Shown here: positions 11,639 through 22,637 of the stretch, piece by piece
Layout of the letters: every line of letters begins with the position of its first letter
How positions within the stretch are numbered: the stretch's first letter is position 1
Assembly (NCBI RefSeq): GCF_000003195.3
Contig: NC_012878.2
Coordinates: 42,739,821 to 42,803,820 of the forward strand
Source: Sorghum bicolor
Lineage: Eukaryota; Streptophyta; Magnoliopsida; Poales; Poaceae
Direction: 5' to 3'
Length of the DNA stretch: 64,000 nucleotides
Notes under the pieces: generated by a model
Databases searched by the model: none
Told to the model about the DNA's origin: nothing
What the model saw: only the letters and a program-made list of their open reading frames with translations
Made by a program: the position numbers and the translations under genes

Positions 11639-12255
11639 TGTTGACGGTCCTTAATGCTCACATTTAACCGTCAATTAATCATAGAAAAGGACATATGCAA
11701 CCAACACCCAGACTTAGGGTTTTATCTGATAGAATTCCACGAGTTTTGGTGTTTATCTATTTCTGCAGGGGGTTATTAGGAAATACGGAAGAAAGGCCCA
11801 CACGTCGGGTTTACATAGAGATATTAACGTGTCGCACAATTTTCTATCAACTAGAAGACTCCAGAAGCCACGGAAACGAACGGGAAGCCGAGAGGGCTCA
11901 GGGACAGGGCGCTCGCCCACCTTTTTACACCAATCATGATCGACTTTGCGGATCGTGCTCCATCGACCTAAGGGATCAAGGAAAACCGTGCGATTGATGT
12001 CGGTTTGATCCGACGGCCCAGATTCATCTGAAAAGACTATATAAGCAAGGCCCCCTGGCCCCTAGAGATCATACCTCTTCTACAGAATCAAAGCTAGGGT
12101 TTCAATTCTTCATCCAAGTAGAATCGATTTTGATTCTTAATTAGTACACTCACGTTCTCTGTGGAAAATCGATACTCTGGAATACTCCCGGGTGAAGGCT
12201 ACATCGGTATCCGTACACTTGCGGATTTTTCTATTTGCGTTTAAAATATCCAACA
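11639..12255 (+). repeat. 3' LTR of the Tat/Athila-like element, internally deleted
   Basis: The LTR is 617 bp. It matches the 5' LTR up to about 12125 (5' position 5893) and again from there to the end (5' position 6485 onward), so about 590 bp of U5 is missing. TATATAA is kept at about 12038-12044. CGTAC follows directly. Confidence 0.85.
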
Positions 12256-15065
12256 CGTACTTAGTATAAAAGAGATAACCTTTGATAGCAAACAGCGGAT
12301 AGACAACTCCAAACTTTGGGTATTAACTTCACTCTACAGGATCCAACTGACTGGTTGAGCATAAGCCTAAAACATCTCCTGAAGTATGGGGGAAATAGCA
12401 AGAGTGAGTCCATGTCGAACTCCACAAGTATAGCAACTAGATTGTATAGCTTCCACAATCTCATGATCAATGTTACATAAATAATGTAAAGCATTAAATA
12501 ATAAATAATGAGTATCTTAACACAACAAGAGTCATCACCCTTAATGCAAGAATCCTCAAGGCCGCTCTTGACCGTGAGCACGGCTAGTATACCAGTTTTA
12601 ACACTCTGCAGTGGTTGTACATCTTTACCCATGAGTCATGATTTACCCTTTCGCCCGAGGTGATCAGCCTTTTAACCCACTACCAAGGAAGGTCGGCAGG
12701 GATCACTATGAAGCTTTTCAAAAGTTCGTCTAACATGTTAGGGCCACAAGGTTTCCCGGGCGCGCAGATATAGAGCCCCCCTTCCAATGGCACAATGACT
12801 CACAGCCTATACACATAAAGATAGAGGCCACACTATACCTAAAACGGTTAGGCCCCTCTAGCGCCCTTTCGAGTAACCTCTAACAAGCATAGAAAAGGTC
12901 TTCATACTGAGCTAAAGCTAGAGCCATTATAGCCCTTATGGTTGCACTGTTATCCTGGTTATTACTTACAGATAAATCATCAAGTGGCTAAAAAGTCATT
13001 TTTATCATTTATTACTTAACATTAATCTAGTCACAGGATCATGGCCACAGAAATAAAATCCAAATGCTATACTTGCCTTAATCCAATTGCTATTGTTGAT
13101 CTTCCTAATTGTCCAAGTACTGATCTTTCTTGTTGTAGCACTCTTGATCACCACAAATTATTCACCGTCTATTCTCAGTCACCAATCATCAACACACACA
13201 ATCGGGACCAAACATACACGAAGCAAACAAGGCTATAATTAGAACAGTACACCAACAATAAAGAAAACAATAAGAAAAAATTATAAAATGATTCTACACA
13301 TCGCTACGAACATATAGTCACGAAAAACACGCTAATCAGAGTTACGGTGAATAAGAAACGACTACTGGGACTTTTATATTGTATAAAAGAGTAAGCTCGT
13401 ATGCTTGTTATTTTATTTTGGTAAAACCATATAAATAAATTATTAAGACCATATTAGTTAAAATATAATTTAATTCAAAAGCTGAGCTGAAGCTACTCGT
13501 GTTTAGTTTATATAAACATTATCATATAATTTAATCAAGTTAAATGTTATCATTGCAAATTATATAAATATGTAAAAGCATCTAAATGAATTGTATATGA
13601 TGTGTTTTTAATCTAAATAGATTATAAATTAGAAATATATTTATGTTAGTAATTAATCATATTAATATTTATGTATTTGACACCAAGTATAAACATATAT
13701 TGTTGCTTTTATTACAAACTAGTTTCATGCAAATTAATCAAGCTAATATTAATATCTTAATTATAAACACGTCATGAGACAGGTTAAATATCACTGCTAG
13801 CATGTAGATTATATCGGCGAGAATCTAACGCAACTAACTCGGAGTCCAAACGAATAAACAATGGCTAATTTCATCTTAGTGGCAAAACTGTAAATTGCGT
13901 CATCTTCTACTTGGGCTGTGCAGATCGTGGCCTCCATAGCCAGGGCCTGTTGAAGCTTCGGCCGTGGGGAAGTAAATGCAAGGGCCCTAGCTTGGCGCAG
14001 TAGCTGCAACATCTGTAAAAGGCGAAGGGCCTCCACGACAGTCAGCATTCGGATCGCAGCTACGTGCAGACAAGAGGCAGGCAACGAAGGGTGTCTGCCT
14101 TATCTCGGCGAGAGTACTCCTGACATCTACGGCTTCTCTCGGAGTGCGGCAATGGCAATAGCAGATCAACACCTTGATCAACATATGCAGCAAGAAATCA
14201 TACACATGCCCAGCACCAACACCGGCGGCTGATTAGTCTATGCCTCTTCAGAATTGGCGTGAACCAGCAGAGCAGTAGATGGACTTCTACTCCTTGATAC
14301 TCGACGACATATAGGAAGCAACAACTTAGGACCGTCTAGTCTTGTACGTAGGGAACTAGGGATCAGCAACAGCTTTTACAGAACAAAATCTCCTGCTCCG
14401 TCTCGATGTAGAACTCGTGTAGAACACGTCGAGTCACTGATCGATCAATCATGGAAAATCGACGAACAACTAATTAATCTCGACGGCGGTGAACCGAGCA
14501 TTGGCAGCGGCAGCTAGGGCTTGGGCGACGCTGTAGCTCGGGCGAGGTGTCTGCGTTAGGGTTTGGGGATGGGGGCGACGCGGCACCTGGGCTACCTTAT
14601 ATATGGGCGTAGACGTCGAGTCTAGCTCGATCACGTCCAGAGGAAAAGGATGCACGGTTTACGTATCCAAAGTGGTAGTAGATCAAGGTGCGGGCCGTGA
14701 CAGAGAGAGAAGAGGGTGCTAAGCTGGGCTTCAGATCAGGCTACGGCAGGGAAGAGCAGGCCATGCCTGCTGGCCGTGAAAGAGAGCAGACTTTTCCAAT
14801 TTATTTTATTTTTCTTTCTTTATTTCAATGTCATTTCAAAAGCAATTTGAATTTAGTTTAATTTGTTTTTTTTTGTCAAACCACTCATCCAATTCCAAGT
14901 AAATCAAATGCAAAGGCGACATATATGCTCAAACATGTTTCTACCTTATGACATATTTTTTTTGAACAAAAAAATATTATTTTTCCTAGGTTTTATGAGC
15001 AAAAAAAATACAAGATTAAATAATTTTTACTATATTTCAAAAGGAGTAAATTTTAGGGTGTTACA

Positions 15066-15720
15066 GGAACAAAAGTTCGTGGCGGCCGATAACCTCTTTT
15101 GAGACGTTGTGATCAGTGCACTTGATAAAAAGTACATCGAGAACTACATTATTTGCTCCATTGCTAAGAAGTTATGGGATACGCTTGAGGCCAAGTTCGG
15201 GATTTCGGATGCTGGTAGTGAGTTGTTCATAGAGCAGCTGTTTAATTACAAAATAGTGGACAACCGTTCTGTGATTGAACAAACACATGAGATACAGGCA
15301 CTAACAAAAGAACTCGAACAATTCCCATGTGTATTGCCTGAAAAGTTTGTGGCAGGCGATATAATTGCTAAGCTACCACCTACTTGGAAGGATTTTGCTA
15401 CTTCTCTAAAATACAAGAGAAAAGAGTTTGACCTTGCCGAACTCATAGGGACTCTTGATGTTGAGGAGAAGGCGAGAGCAAAAGGCACACATGGAAAAGA
15501 CGTTGAGTCTTCTAGTGCCAATGTGGTATAGAAGAAAAAGCAATATGCATTTCGTAATAAGAAAAAGAACAAGCAAGAGAACAAACAGAGAACAAATCCG
15601 AAGCCAAAGCAAACAACGACTTTTAACAAGAAAAAGGCAGATAGAGGCTGCTTTGTTTGCGGTAGCGATGACTATTGGGCAAGTTCTTGCCCATACCACA
15701 AGTTTAAGTGAGAAGAGAAA
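15066..15720 (+). pseudogene. Copia gag, main part with zinc knuckle (interrupted gene, piece 2)
   Basis: This piece continues the gag frame from 5310. The body of the UBN2-type gag domain spans 15109-15531, with a KLWDTLEAKFG block and a LPPTWKDF block. A Lys/Arg-rich stretch follows, then a CCHC-type zinc knuckle at about 15651-15703, in which the usual Gly-His before the Trp reads Asp-Tyr, so a metal ligand is lost. In-frame stops lie at 15100-15102 (TGA), at 15529-15531 (TAG) and just after the zinc knuckle (TGA). Most look like C-to-T changes at methylatable sites. Confidence 0.8.
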
Positions 15721-15729
15721 AAGTCAGTG

Positions 15730-16545
15730 AACATGGTTGTTAGCGAGGCTGAAGGAGGAACATCTGGGTATGGTAATTATTTATCCACTATTTTTTAGTC
15801 TGTCATTTATCTGAGTGGTGGATGGATACTGGGGCTAATGTACATATATGTGCTGACATCTCTTTGTTTTATTTTTATCAGGCCGGTGACACTAGAGCCT
15901 TACTGATGGGGAACGCCTCTCATGCGTGTGTTTTTGGTGTTGATATGGTCATTCTAAAGTTCACTTCCGGAAAGACGATGCTGATGAAGAACGTGTAGCA
16001 TGTTCCCTCCATCAAAAAGAATTTAGTTAGCGGCTCTCAGCTTTGCAAAAATAGCTATAAAATTATCTTTGAGGCCAATAAAATTATACTTTCTAAGTTT
16101 GGAACTTTTATTAGTAAAGGTTATAATTACGGAGGCTTTTCCGCTTCTCCATGCTTGATGTGTGTAATAAAGTTGTGAACCTACTATTATTTTGGAGTCG
16201 AATATTTGATATTCACGATTTTATCATGTTAATTTTGGTTGTTTAACGCGGCTAGCAAATATGAATTTAATTCTAAAATTTAATTTAGTCAAATGTTATA
16301 AGTGTCACGTGAGCGTGTAATCCAAGGAACCTCGTAAGCTCACAAGTCTGTAGAGGCGAGTAATTTGGTACCATTAGAACTAATCTATTCTAATCTATGC
16401 GAGTTGAATGGTGAGTTGACTAAAGGTGACAGACGGTACTTCATCACATTTATAGACAATTGTACTAGATTTTGTCATGTGTACTTACTAAAAACAAAGG
16501 ATAAAGCATTGTATTATTTTAAGACCTATAAAACTACAAATGGAT
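15730..16545 (+). pseudogene. Copia protease and truncated integrase
   Basis: A DTGA aspartic protease motif reads at about 15829-15840 in a WWMDTGANVH context. A LVSGSQLC block typical of the pre-integrase region follows near 16023. The start of the integrase core (a ELIYSNLCE block, then RYFITFIDNCTRF) lies at 16365-16530. Stops and frame changes break it throughout. It ends at about 16541-16545, where the sequence jumps directly into LTR sequence equivalent to position 4823. No reverse transcriptase or RNase H remains. Confidence 0.75.
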
Positions 16546-16851
16546 TTCTGGTGGACGTTCGCAGGACTGCACTGCGAACCTCTTCCTGCATCGACTGTGG
16601 TCCGCTAATTCAAGCAACGCACTATGTCGACTAGTACAAATGGAGTCATCGGAGCCTTCGGCAATAGTCACTCCTCTGGGTATATCCTTAAAATGTTATG
16701 TCTTATTTTCAGTATGTCTACAATTATATTTGCAATGTTTATCACTAGTCTGAGTAGCGATAAAATTACACATGTGTACATATATGCCACCACTTTGATG
16801 CTTATATGTTTTTGAATTAAATCAAATATTAAAATGTCTAATTTTCTAACA
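16546..16851 (+). repeat. Truncated 3' LTR of the copia element
   Basis: It aligns with 4823-5125 of the 5' LTR and ends TCTAACA, followed by the target duplication CTTTA (16852-16856). The first about 372 bp of the LTR are absent, removed by the same deletion that cut integrase. Confidence 0.8.
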
Positions 16852-16856
16852 CTTTA

Positions 16857-17672
16857 TTCGCTTATTAGCTAATTTTTTGCTCTCATGAATCTGTAACACA
16901 TGCTTTTTATGAAGCTATAAATAATTTCTATATAACATGTCATTTTTTATAATGTTTGTTAACTTGCATACTTGGAACAACTTTGTGTTCATGAGTTTTC
17001 CCTCTTAGGCTAGATGGGCTTGATCAACAAATTGAGCAAGTTTTAGCTAGTTAGATTTCTTTTTTCTACAATCTATATATTTATTCGGATTTAAGTTCTA
17101 GATTTGATGTAGACGCTTGAATTTATCTATCCAGAATTTGATGATTACTTCATCATCATTCTCAAGATCTACTGGTTCGTTTGTCTTTCATAGGTTCGTA
17201 AGGATAGAGTGTGTAGTCATGCATGCATCGTACAATAGCCTCAGGTCCATAGTGCATTAGTGGAAAATTATAAATACTACGTGTATGCGATTGTAACTTT
17301 ATTAATCTCAAGATCTGTCAACTGGATCTTATCTTTCTGAGGGTCATAGAGGTTGAGTATGTGCAGTAGTGCACCTTGTACAATAACGCTATTGTATAAT
17401 TTAGTGGAAAATATATAAGGAATAAAATACTATGCGTTTTGTATGCGACTGCAACTACATATGTTGCCGATCGCTGGTGAGCTAATCTCAATCTATTCTG
17501 GTGCATCATGGGCTCATGGCCCATTAGACGCTCAGACCACTTAGATTTTCCACATTTTCTGACCCACTTATATGAAACGCACTTACAATCGGGAGGCCCA
17601 CGTTACAACGCTATTGCCAAGTCTCATCCGATAGGATTCTTTTTGTTTCTCTTTTTTTTTTCATGTCTCCTA
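16857..17672. other. Intergenic DNA without a recognisable gene
   Basis: AT-rich DNA between the copia element and a Stowaway MITE. No coding frame, repeat or terminus could be recognised. Confidence 0.4.
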
Positions 17673-17909
17673 CCCCTTCGTCCCTAAATAACAATCATAG
17701 TTGATGTGCATATCACAAATTTAACTTAATTTTGTAAAAAAATATATATGCAATATTTGTATCTCTAAATAAATTTATTAAAAAAATTAGATTCAAAGAT
17801 CTTTTTAATCATACTAATTATATATCATAAAATTAATATTTTTAATATATATCTAGTCAAAGTATTTTATTGAGAAATAAAAATAATAGATATTTAGAGA
17901 TAGAGGAAG
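17673..17909. mobile_element. Stowaway-like MITE
   Basis: The ends read CCCCTTCGTCCCTAAATAAC and, from the other strand, CTTCCTCTATCTCTAAATAT. TA flanks both sides (17671-17672, 17910-17911). It is 237 bp and AT-rich inside. It belongs to the same superfamily as 3296-3514, with a similar interior (CACAAATTT and ATTTGTATCTC blocks). Confidence 0.85.
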
Positions 17910-18348
17910 TACATTCCGATCTTCTGATATCTCTGCTATATTTCAGGCTATGGCAGCCCATGCCCCTCTAGCATCTTCTCCAACTCTGGCGTCTTCTCCA
18001 ACTTTGGTGAACGACGCAACGTGGAAGGAAGTAAGGAAGAGAGAAGAAAGAATGGACTAAGAAAGAAGAAAGAGAAAATTGAATCGTTTGATCTGGAAGG
18101 ATGTCTATATCTGAAAGGATATTTATCTTTAGGTGCTTGTAAAATAGCAGCTTTTTTTTCTCGTATCACATGGGACAAAATCTTGCACTCATATGTAGTC
18201 AACACCACGTTACAAAAATTGCGTGGATACGAATCTATCGTGAAAACCTGATATACCATTTAGGAAATATAAACCATATTCCATTTTGCATGCCATTTTT
18301 TAAGAATATTTTACATGTCGGTTTATGAGGCCTGAAATGTATTGTTCT

Positions 18349-18710
18349 GAGCATCCCCAACTGTTTGACAAATAAACTTTGCAATTCATATATTTACAAA
18401 AAAGTCTAAAAATATATCTATCCAACGGTTTGACAATTGAGCTTTACAATTTGTTAACTTGGCAAACAGAGGAGAAGAACTCGCATGTATGTCAAGCCCC
18501 TCCGTGCTTGACATCGCGTCCCTCGCGCGAAATCTGTCGCCCCCACGCGTGGTCGCGCAACTACTCCCTCCTCCCGCTGCTAGTTTTTTTTTCCATGTCA
18601 TTAATGCTAAACCGTTAGAGATTGTCTTTTTTCACTTTTGCTATTATTTGGGACTTGGCAAACTCTCTTATTTATCAAACAAACTATGCAAAAGCGGTTG
18701 GGGATGCTCT
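18349..18710. mobile_element. MITE with GAGCATCCCCAAC ends
   Basis: The left end GAGCATCCCCAACTG and the reverse complement of the right end, AGAGCATCCCCAACCG, form the inverted repeat. Inside lie further repeats of a TTGACAA/TTGGCAAA type. Length is about 362 bp. I could not read a convincing target duplication, so the superfamily (hAT or Mutator-like) stays open. Confidence 0.6.
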
Positions 18711-19256
18711 AACGTCATGCGAAGGTATATGTTAAAAGAGTGAGAGGCTCATGCCGGCATGCATAGGTGTTTGAAATGCACTACTCTTTTGGAATACAAT
18801 TCTTTGCATACGTCCTCGCGCGATCCTAAAAATACAAGGTATCAGAGGTTTACATTTTATCTTAAATCATAAAGGCTCTTCGTCCAAAAGTACAATGTAT
18901 CGAATGTCTAAAATTTATCACGAATTATAAGCTAAGGTAGCTTATGTTGTTCAACTCTATCTACACATATTTGCCTTTTTAACTCCATCTATGCATGCTT
19001 TTTAAACACCATCTTGCTCCAAATAACTTATGCAATTAATATCTGAAATCAATGACATGCACGTATACATTCTTAAACAATGTATTACTAATAAATTTAA
19101 CAATTTAACAACATATTGACTAATTAGCGAGGAGCATATTATGCTAGTCTTTTGTTAGACTCTTTATCTAGAGTCCGTTTGATACAAGAGCTAGTTTCTA
19201 GCTAGCCAAAAAAAATCCTAGTTCCTATTTTTTAGCCAAATCTTCAACTAGCTATA
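18711..19256. other. Intergenic DNA without a recognisable gene
   Basis: AT-rich spacer between the MITE and the CACTA nest. No coding frame or clear repeat boundary is seen. Confidence 0.4.
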
Positions 19257-19469
19257 GGTCAATCTCAATGTATGTTTCATGAGAGTGTCATGCACATTAA
19301 ATAAGGTGTCACATAAGCAAAATTGCTGACTTGGTAGGGTCATTAAATGAAGAAGTTTCATTAGATAAGAGCACTAGTACAGGGAAGGGCTTTAGCCCCG
19401 GGCCGTAAGCGCCTTTAGGCCCGGCTACGGAACCGGGGCTAAGGTTTCGGGACTAAATGTCCCACCTTT

Positions 19470-22443
19470 TGTAACACCAAAAAATTTTGTTTCTTTTAAA
19501 TAGATGAAATGAATTTAAATGAATTTATTTTGTGAGCATTTTCACTATAGGAAAATAAATAAATTTGGAGAAATTAAAATTTGTTATAAACTTAGAGAAA
19601 TGTTTATGTTGCATTCATGCCGGAGCATTTCTTTTGTGATGATTGATTGGAAAACAAAGTGATTCTTTTATTTTCTTTTTCCTGCTCAAAATCTCAATTG
19701 GAAAAAATTTGGTTTTTAAAAAAAAGGAAAAAAAAAGGAACTTTTTTTTCCCCTTCCTTTTTTGGGTTGGGAGGCCAAGAAACCCCCCCCCCCCCCCCCC
19801 CGCGCGCCCCATCTCCTTCTTGGGCCGGCCCAGCCGCCTCCCCCTCCCTTCCCCCTCTCTCTCTCACCCGCTGACAGGCCGGGCCCGCCTGTCAGCTCTC
19901 TCTTCCCCAAACCGCCGCCCGCTTCTTCCTCTCTCTCGGTTGGAAACCGCCAGGCCGCGCCCACCCCGCTCCCCCCACGTTCCCTCCCCGCGCCTCGGCT
20001 TTAAGTTGGAGAAAACCCCGCGCGCCCGAGCTTTCTCCCCCTCCCCATTTTCTTCTCTCCCTGCCTCTGCTCCTCCCTTCTCGCGCAGAAAACCGTTGCC
20101 GGAGAAACAAGCGCCGCCGCGCGTCGTTCCTCCATTTGGAGCCCTTTTCGCCGCGTTTCGTCGCATTGGTGAGCCTCCTCTTCCCTCCCGCTCTCTCCCC
20201 ATCCAATTCCCGAGCGAATTGGGGCTTTCCAGCGCCCTGGCCATGCTCGCCGGAGAGCTTCATGGCCGCCGGTCATGGAGCGGGCAGGGCGGGCTCTCTC
20301 CGGTCGCGCCGAGGCCGGGAGCGAGTTCCCCTCATCCTCCTCTTTCTCTAGAAGCTTTCGGATCGGAAAACCGCGGCCTGTAGCCCTCTCGCGAACTTCT
20401 CCGGCGACCTCCTCCTCGTCGGCCATGGCAGCGCCGCCGCGCCCTCCTTCCCCTCCGGCCAGGCGCGCCGCCCCCTTCTCTCTCCCCTCCCCCCTTCTAA
20501 TCTTGGCCGTTCATCAGGAGATCGACGACCCTCAGCGCACCGTACCCCTTCGCGGGTCGGTTTTGCTAAAGAACCCCCCTGGAATTTAAGTTTCGAGCCG
20601 CAGTCCTTAGCGCCTTCGAGTGAAATACGCTTTCTCTGTTAGAAAACGTATTATCCGTCGGTTAGGTCAAAATACGCTTTCAGGAAATTACAGAATTGCC
20701 ACTGAACTTGTTTTGGCCATAGAATATTTGTTATAGCTCCGATTTGACCCGTTCGAATTGCGTTAGATTCGTAGTTAAATTCTCTACATGATAGTACTGC
20801 TGTTTCTGTAGTTTGCCACTTTTTATTTTCAGGGTTAGGTTTAATTAATTAATTGCCTATAGGAAATCGCCGAAAAAGTCGTAACTTGGTCGTTTTAGCT
20901 CCGATTTTCGTGATCTTCGTATCTATGTGGTCGTAGCGAATCGTAGGTTCTGTTTTTAATTATTTTATTTCATTGTTGATCTGTTGGTGTATTGTTCTAA
21001 TTAAATGATTGTTTGCTTGTATGAATGAACCTGGATGCGTGTTGTTGTGTGGTACCGATCGAGCGCAGACGGTGACGTGTCCGCGGGTGATCCATTTTAC
21101 TACGAGGAGCAGCAGGACCAGCAGCAGTTCCCCTTCACTGAAGGCAAGTATAACATGGGTTTCCCTTGTACACCTATTCACTTAATTAATTACGCATCTG
21201 CATGTGTCTAATTTGGTAACCCTAAGGACATCCTAGCTACCTGACTATATATTTATGACACCTATGGGTAGAATGCATGTGGGTAGCTTTGCTAGTGCTT
21301 TAATTAATTGAGAATTTATTATCACTCTGACTTTAATGAATATGATGATAAATGTTGGGAAAAAGGGCTATGGTGCAATTGACTTCGGTCGAGTTGACCT
21401 AGACCCTCCGTAAGGACTTCTCTGTAAGCGACAATCTGGGACTTACAGTGCAACCGTGATGGTTATATGGCTCTAACTTTAGCTCAGTAATAGGATCTCA
21501 TCTAGCTGGTTAGAGGTTACCCGAAAGGGCGCAAGAGGGGCTTGCCACTTTGGGAATAGAACTGCTTCTGTTCCTATGTGTATAGCCGTGATGGAAATGT
21601 GCCATAGGAAAGGGGGGTTCTCTATATCTGCCTGCCGAGGAAACCTCGCGGCCCTAACTGGTTAGACGTGGCCTATGGAAGGCTTCATAGTGTTCCCTGC
21701 CCGCTCACCTTGGTAGTGTTAGTGGGTCTTGCAAACCCCGGGCATATGGGTAACACGACTTACGGGAAAAGTGCACACCTCTGCGCAGAGTTTGATCAAA
21801 CTGGTATACTAGCCATGCTCTCGGACATGAGCGGCCTTGGACCCTTACAGAATAGTTGGGTGTGGATGGTTATGGGGAATAACTAATGAAAATCTGACGC
21901 ATTGATCGTGATGATTAATGTGGTTTAACCGTGATGGTGATAGTGTTAGCCGTGAAGGTTAACGGTGTTATTATCATGTACTCATTTGGGCTAATTGGGA
22001 GCTTAAGCATAATTGATGATTAAATAGGATTAAAATATTGGCCAATTAAAATGCTAACTGCAGTAGCCAGTGTCTGACCTCTTTGAGCCGCATAAATTCC
22101 TATGTTATGCTTGCGGAGTACGAGATGTACTCACGCTTGTCTTTATCTTTCTTTTTGACAAAATCCCGGATGGGTAGCAGATGGCAGCTTCTACGAGGAA
22201 TTTCCTGAGGACTTCTAGGTTGGTGATCCCCCAGTCGGTCGTCCCTGTGTTGGAGTTATCTTTCATAGCTAGTATGAGTTTATTTTCCGTTTGTCGCAGA
22301 ATTTGATATATTTGTGTTGTAATAACGTTTTGTAAGACACTTGTTATGATACATTTGTAATTTGTCGACTTGTGTGCGCGACTATTCCTGGGGCGCACAT
22401 GAGATTATTGTACTCAAATTTATCCTTAAATTTGGGTGTGACA
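19470..22443 (+). repeat. 5' LTR of the Tekay element
   Basis: The LTR is 2,974 bp and runs TGTAACACC...GGGTGTGACA. It includes a poly-C run (about 19783-19801) and a GC-rich leader-like segment (19,800-20,590) that gives long spurious ORFs on both strands. The block 21,440-21,860 is shared with the antisense solo LTR at 12,560-12,990 and is probably a conserved transcribed part. Confidence 0.9.
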
Positions 22444-22446
22444 AAT

Positions 22447-22458
22447 TGGTATCAAAGC
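22447..22458 (+). promoter_or_regulatory. Primer binding site complementary to initiator tRNA-Met
   Basis: TGGTATCAAAGC lies three bases after the LTR end. It differs by one base from the usual TGGTATCAGAGC. Confidence 0.8.
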
Positions 22459-22637
22459 AAGGCTGACTGTAGGACGCAAACCTAGGTAGAAACAGTCGAT
22501 TTTAGGGTTCTTATTTTCACTTTATTTATTTCACTGCTCACTTTACTTTCTTGTTATTTTATTAAAAGTTTATATTCTTACTCACTGTTCTATTTATGTA
22601 AACATATTGATTCTAATTCTTAAAACAAAATTTATAG

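Larger units (their letters stand above)
5431..12255 (+). mobile_element. Non-autonomous Tat/Athila-like gypsy retrotransposon
   Basis: The element is 6,825 bp, from TGTTGACGG at 5431 to CCAACA at 12255, with target duplication CGTAC at 5426-5430 and 12256-12260. Its LTRs are 1,184 and 617 bp. A primer site complementary to tRNA-Asp follows the 5' LTR, and a polypurine tract precedes the 3' LTR. The only recognisable coding remains are aspartic-protease-like pieces at 8,428-9,203 and a decayed charged tail to about 9,520. No reverse transcriptase, RNase H or integrase can be seen, so it must have moved with enzymes from another element. By eye the LTRs differ by roughly 4 percent, so it is younger than the copia element but much older than the Tekay element at 19,470. 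Confidence 0.85.
5311..15065 (-). mobile_element. Antisense solo LTR of a Tekay-like gypsy element, split by a later insertion
   Basis: Read on the minus strand this starts TGTAACACCCTAAAATTT at 15065 and ends CCTTAAAATCGGGTATTACT at 5311. The termini closely resemble those of the LTR at 19470-22443. The flanks GGAGC (5306-5310) and GGAAC (15066-15070) are a 5-bp target duplication with one change. Without the nested element it is about 2.9 kb, the same size as the 2,974-bp LTR further right. The stretch 12,560-12,990 on the minus strand is clearly homologous to 21,440-21,860. A TATA-like box lies at about 14597-14604 on the minus strand. There is no internal region, so it is a solo LTR left by LTR-LTR recombination. 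Confidence 0.8.
4451..16851 (+). mobile_element. Ty1/copia retrotransposon, internally deleted, carrying two nested insertions
   Basis: The element starts TGTTAAATATTA at 4451 and ends TCTAACA at 16851. The 5-bp target duplication CTTTA is at 4446-4450 and 16852-16856. In order it has a 5' LTR, the start of gag, a 9.75-kb antisense solo LTR that itself contains another element, the rest of gag, a protease, the start of integrase, and then an abrupt join to the middle of the 3' LTR. The rest of integrase, the reverse transcriptase, RNase H and about the first 370 bp of the 3' LTR are missing. The two LTR parts differ at many sites, so it is the oldest of the three nested elements here. Confidence 0.85.

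Noticed and set aside
5311..15065. Interpreting the insertion in copia gag as a DNA transposon with TAAYACCC inverted ends
   Set aside because: The short inverted termini are the normal TGTAACACCC...GGGTRTTACA ends of Tekay LTRs. The size and the shared internal block with 19470-22443 fit a solo LTR better.
19643..20589. Long ORFs on both strands in GC-rich DNA (up to 246 codons)
   Set aside because: They lie in the Tekay LTR, start in the poly-A/poly-C stretch, are Pro/Arg/Ser/Gly composition artefacts and overlap in several frames.
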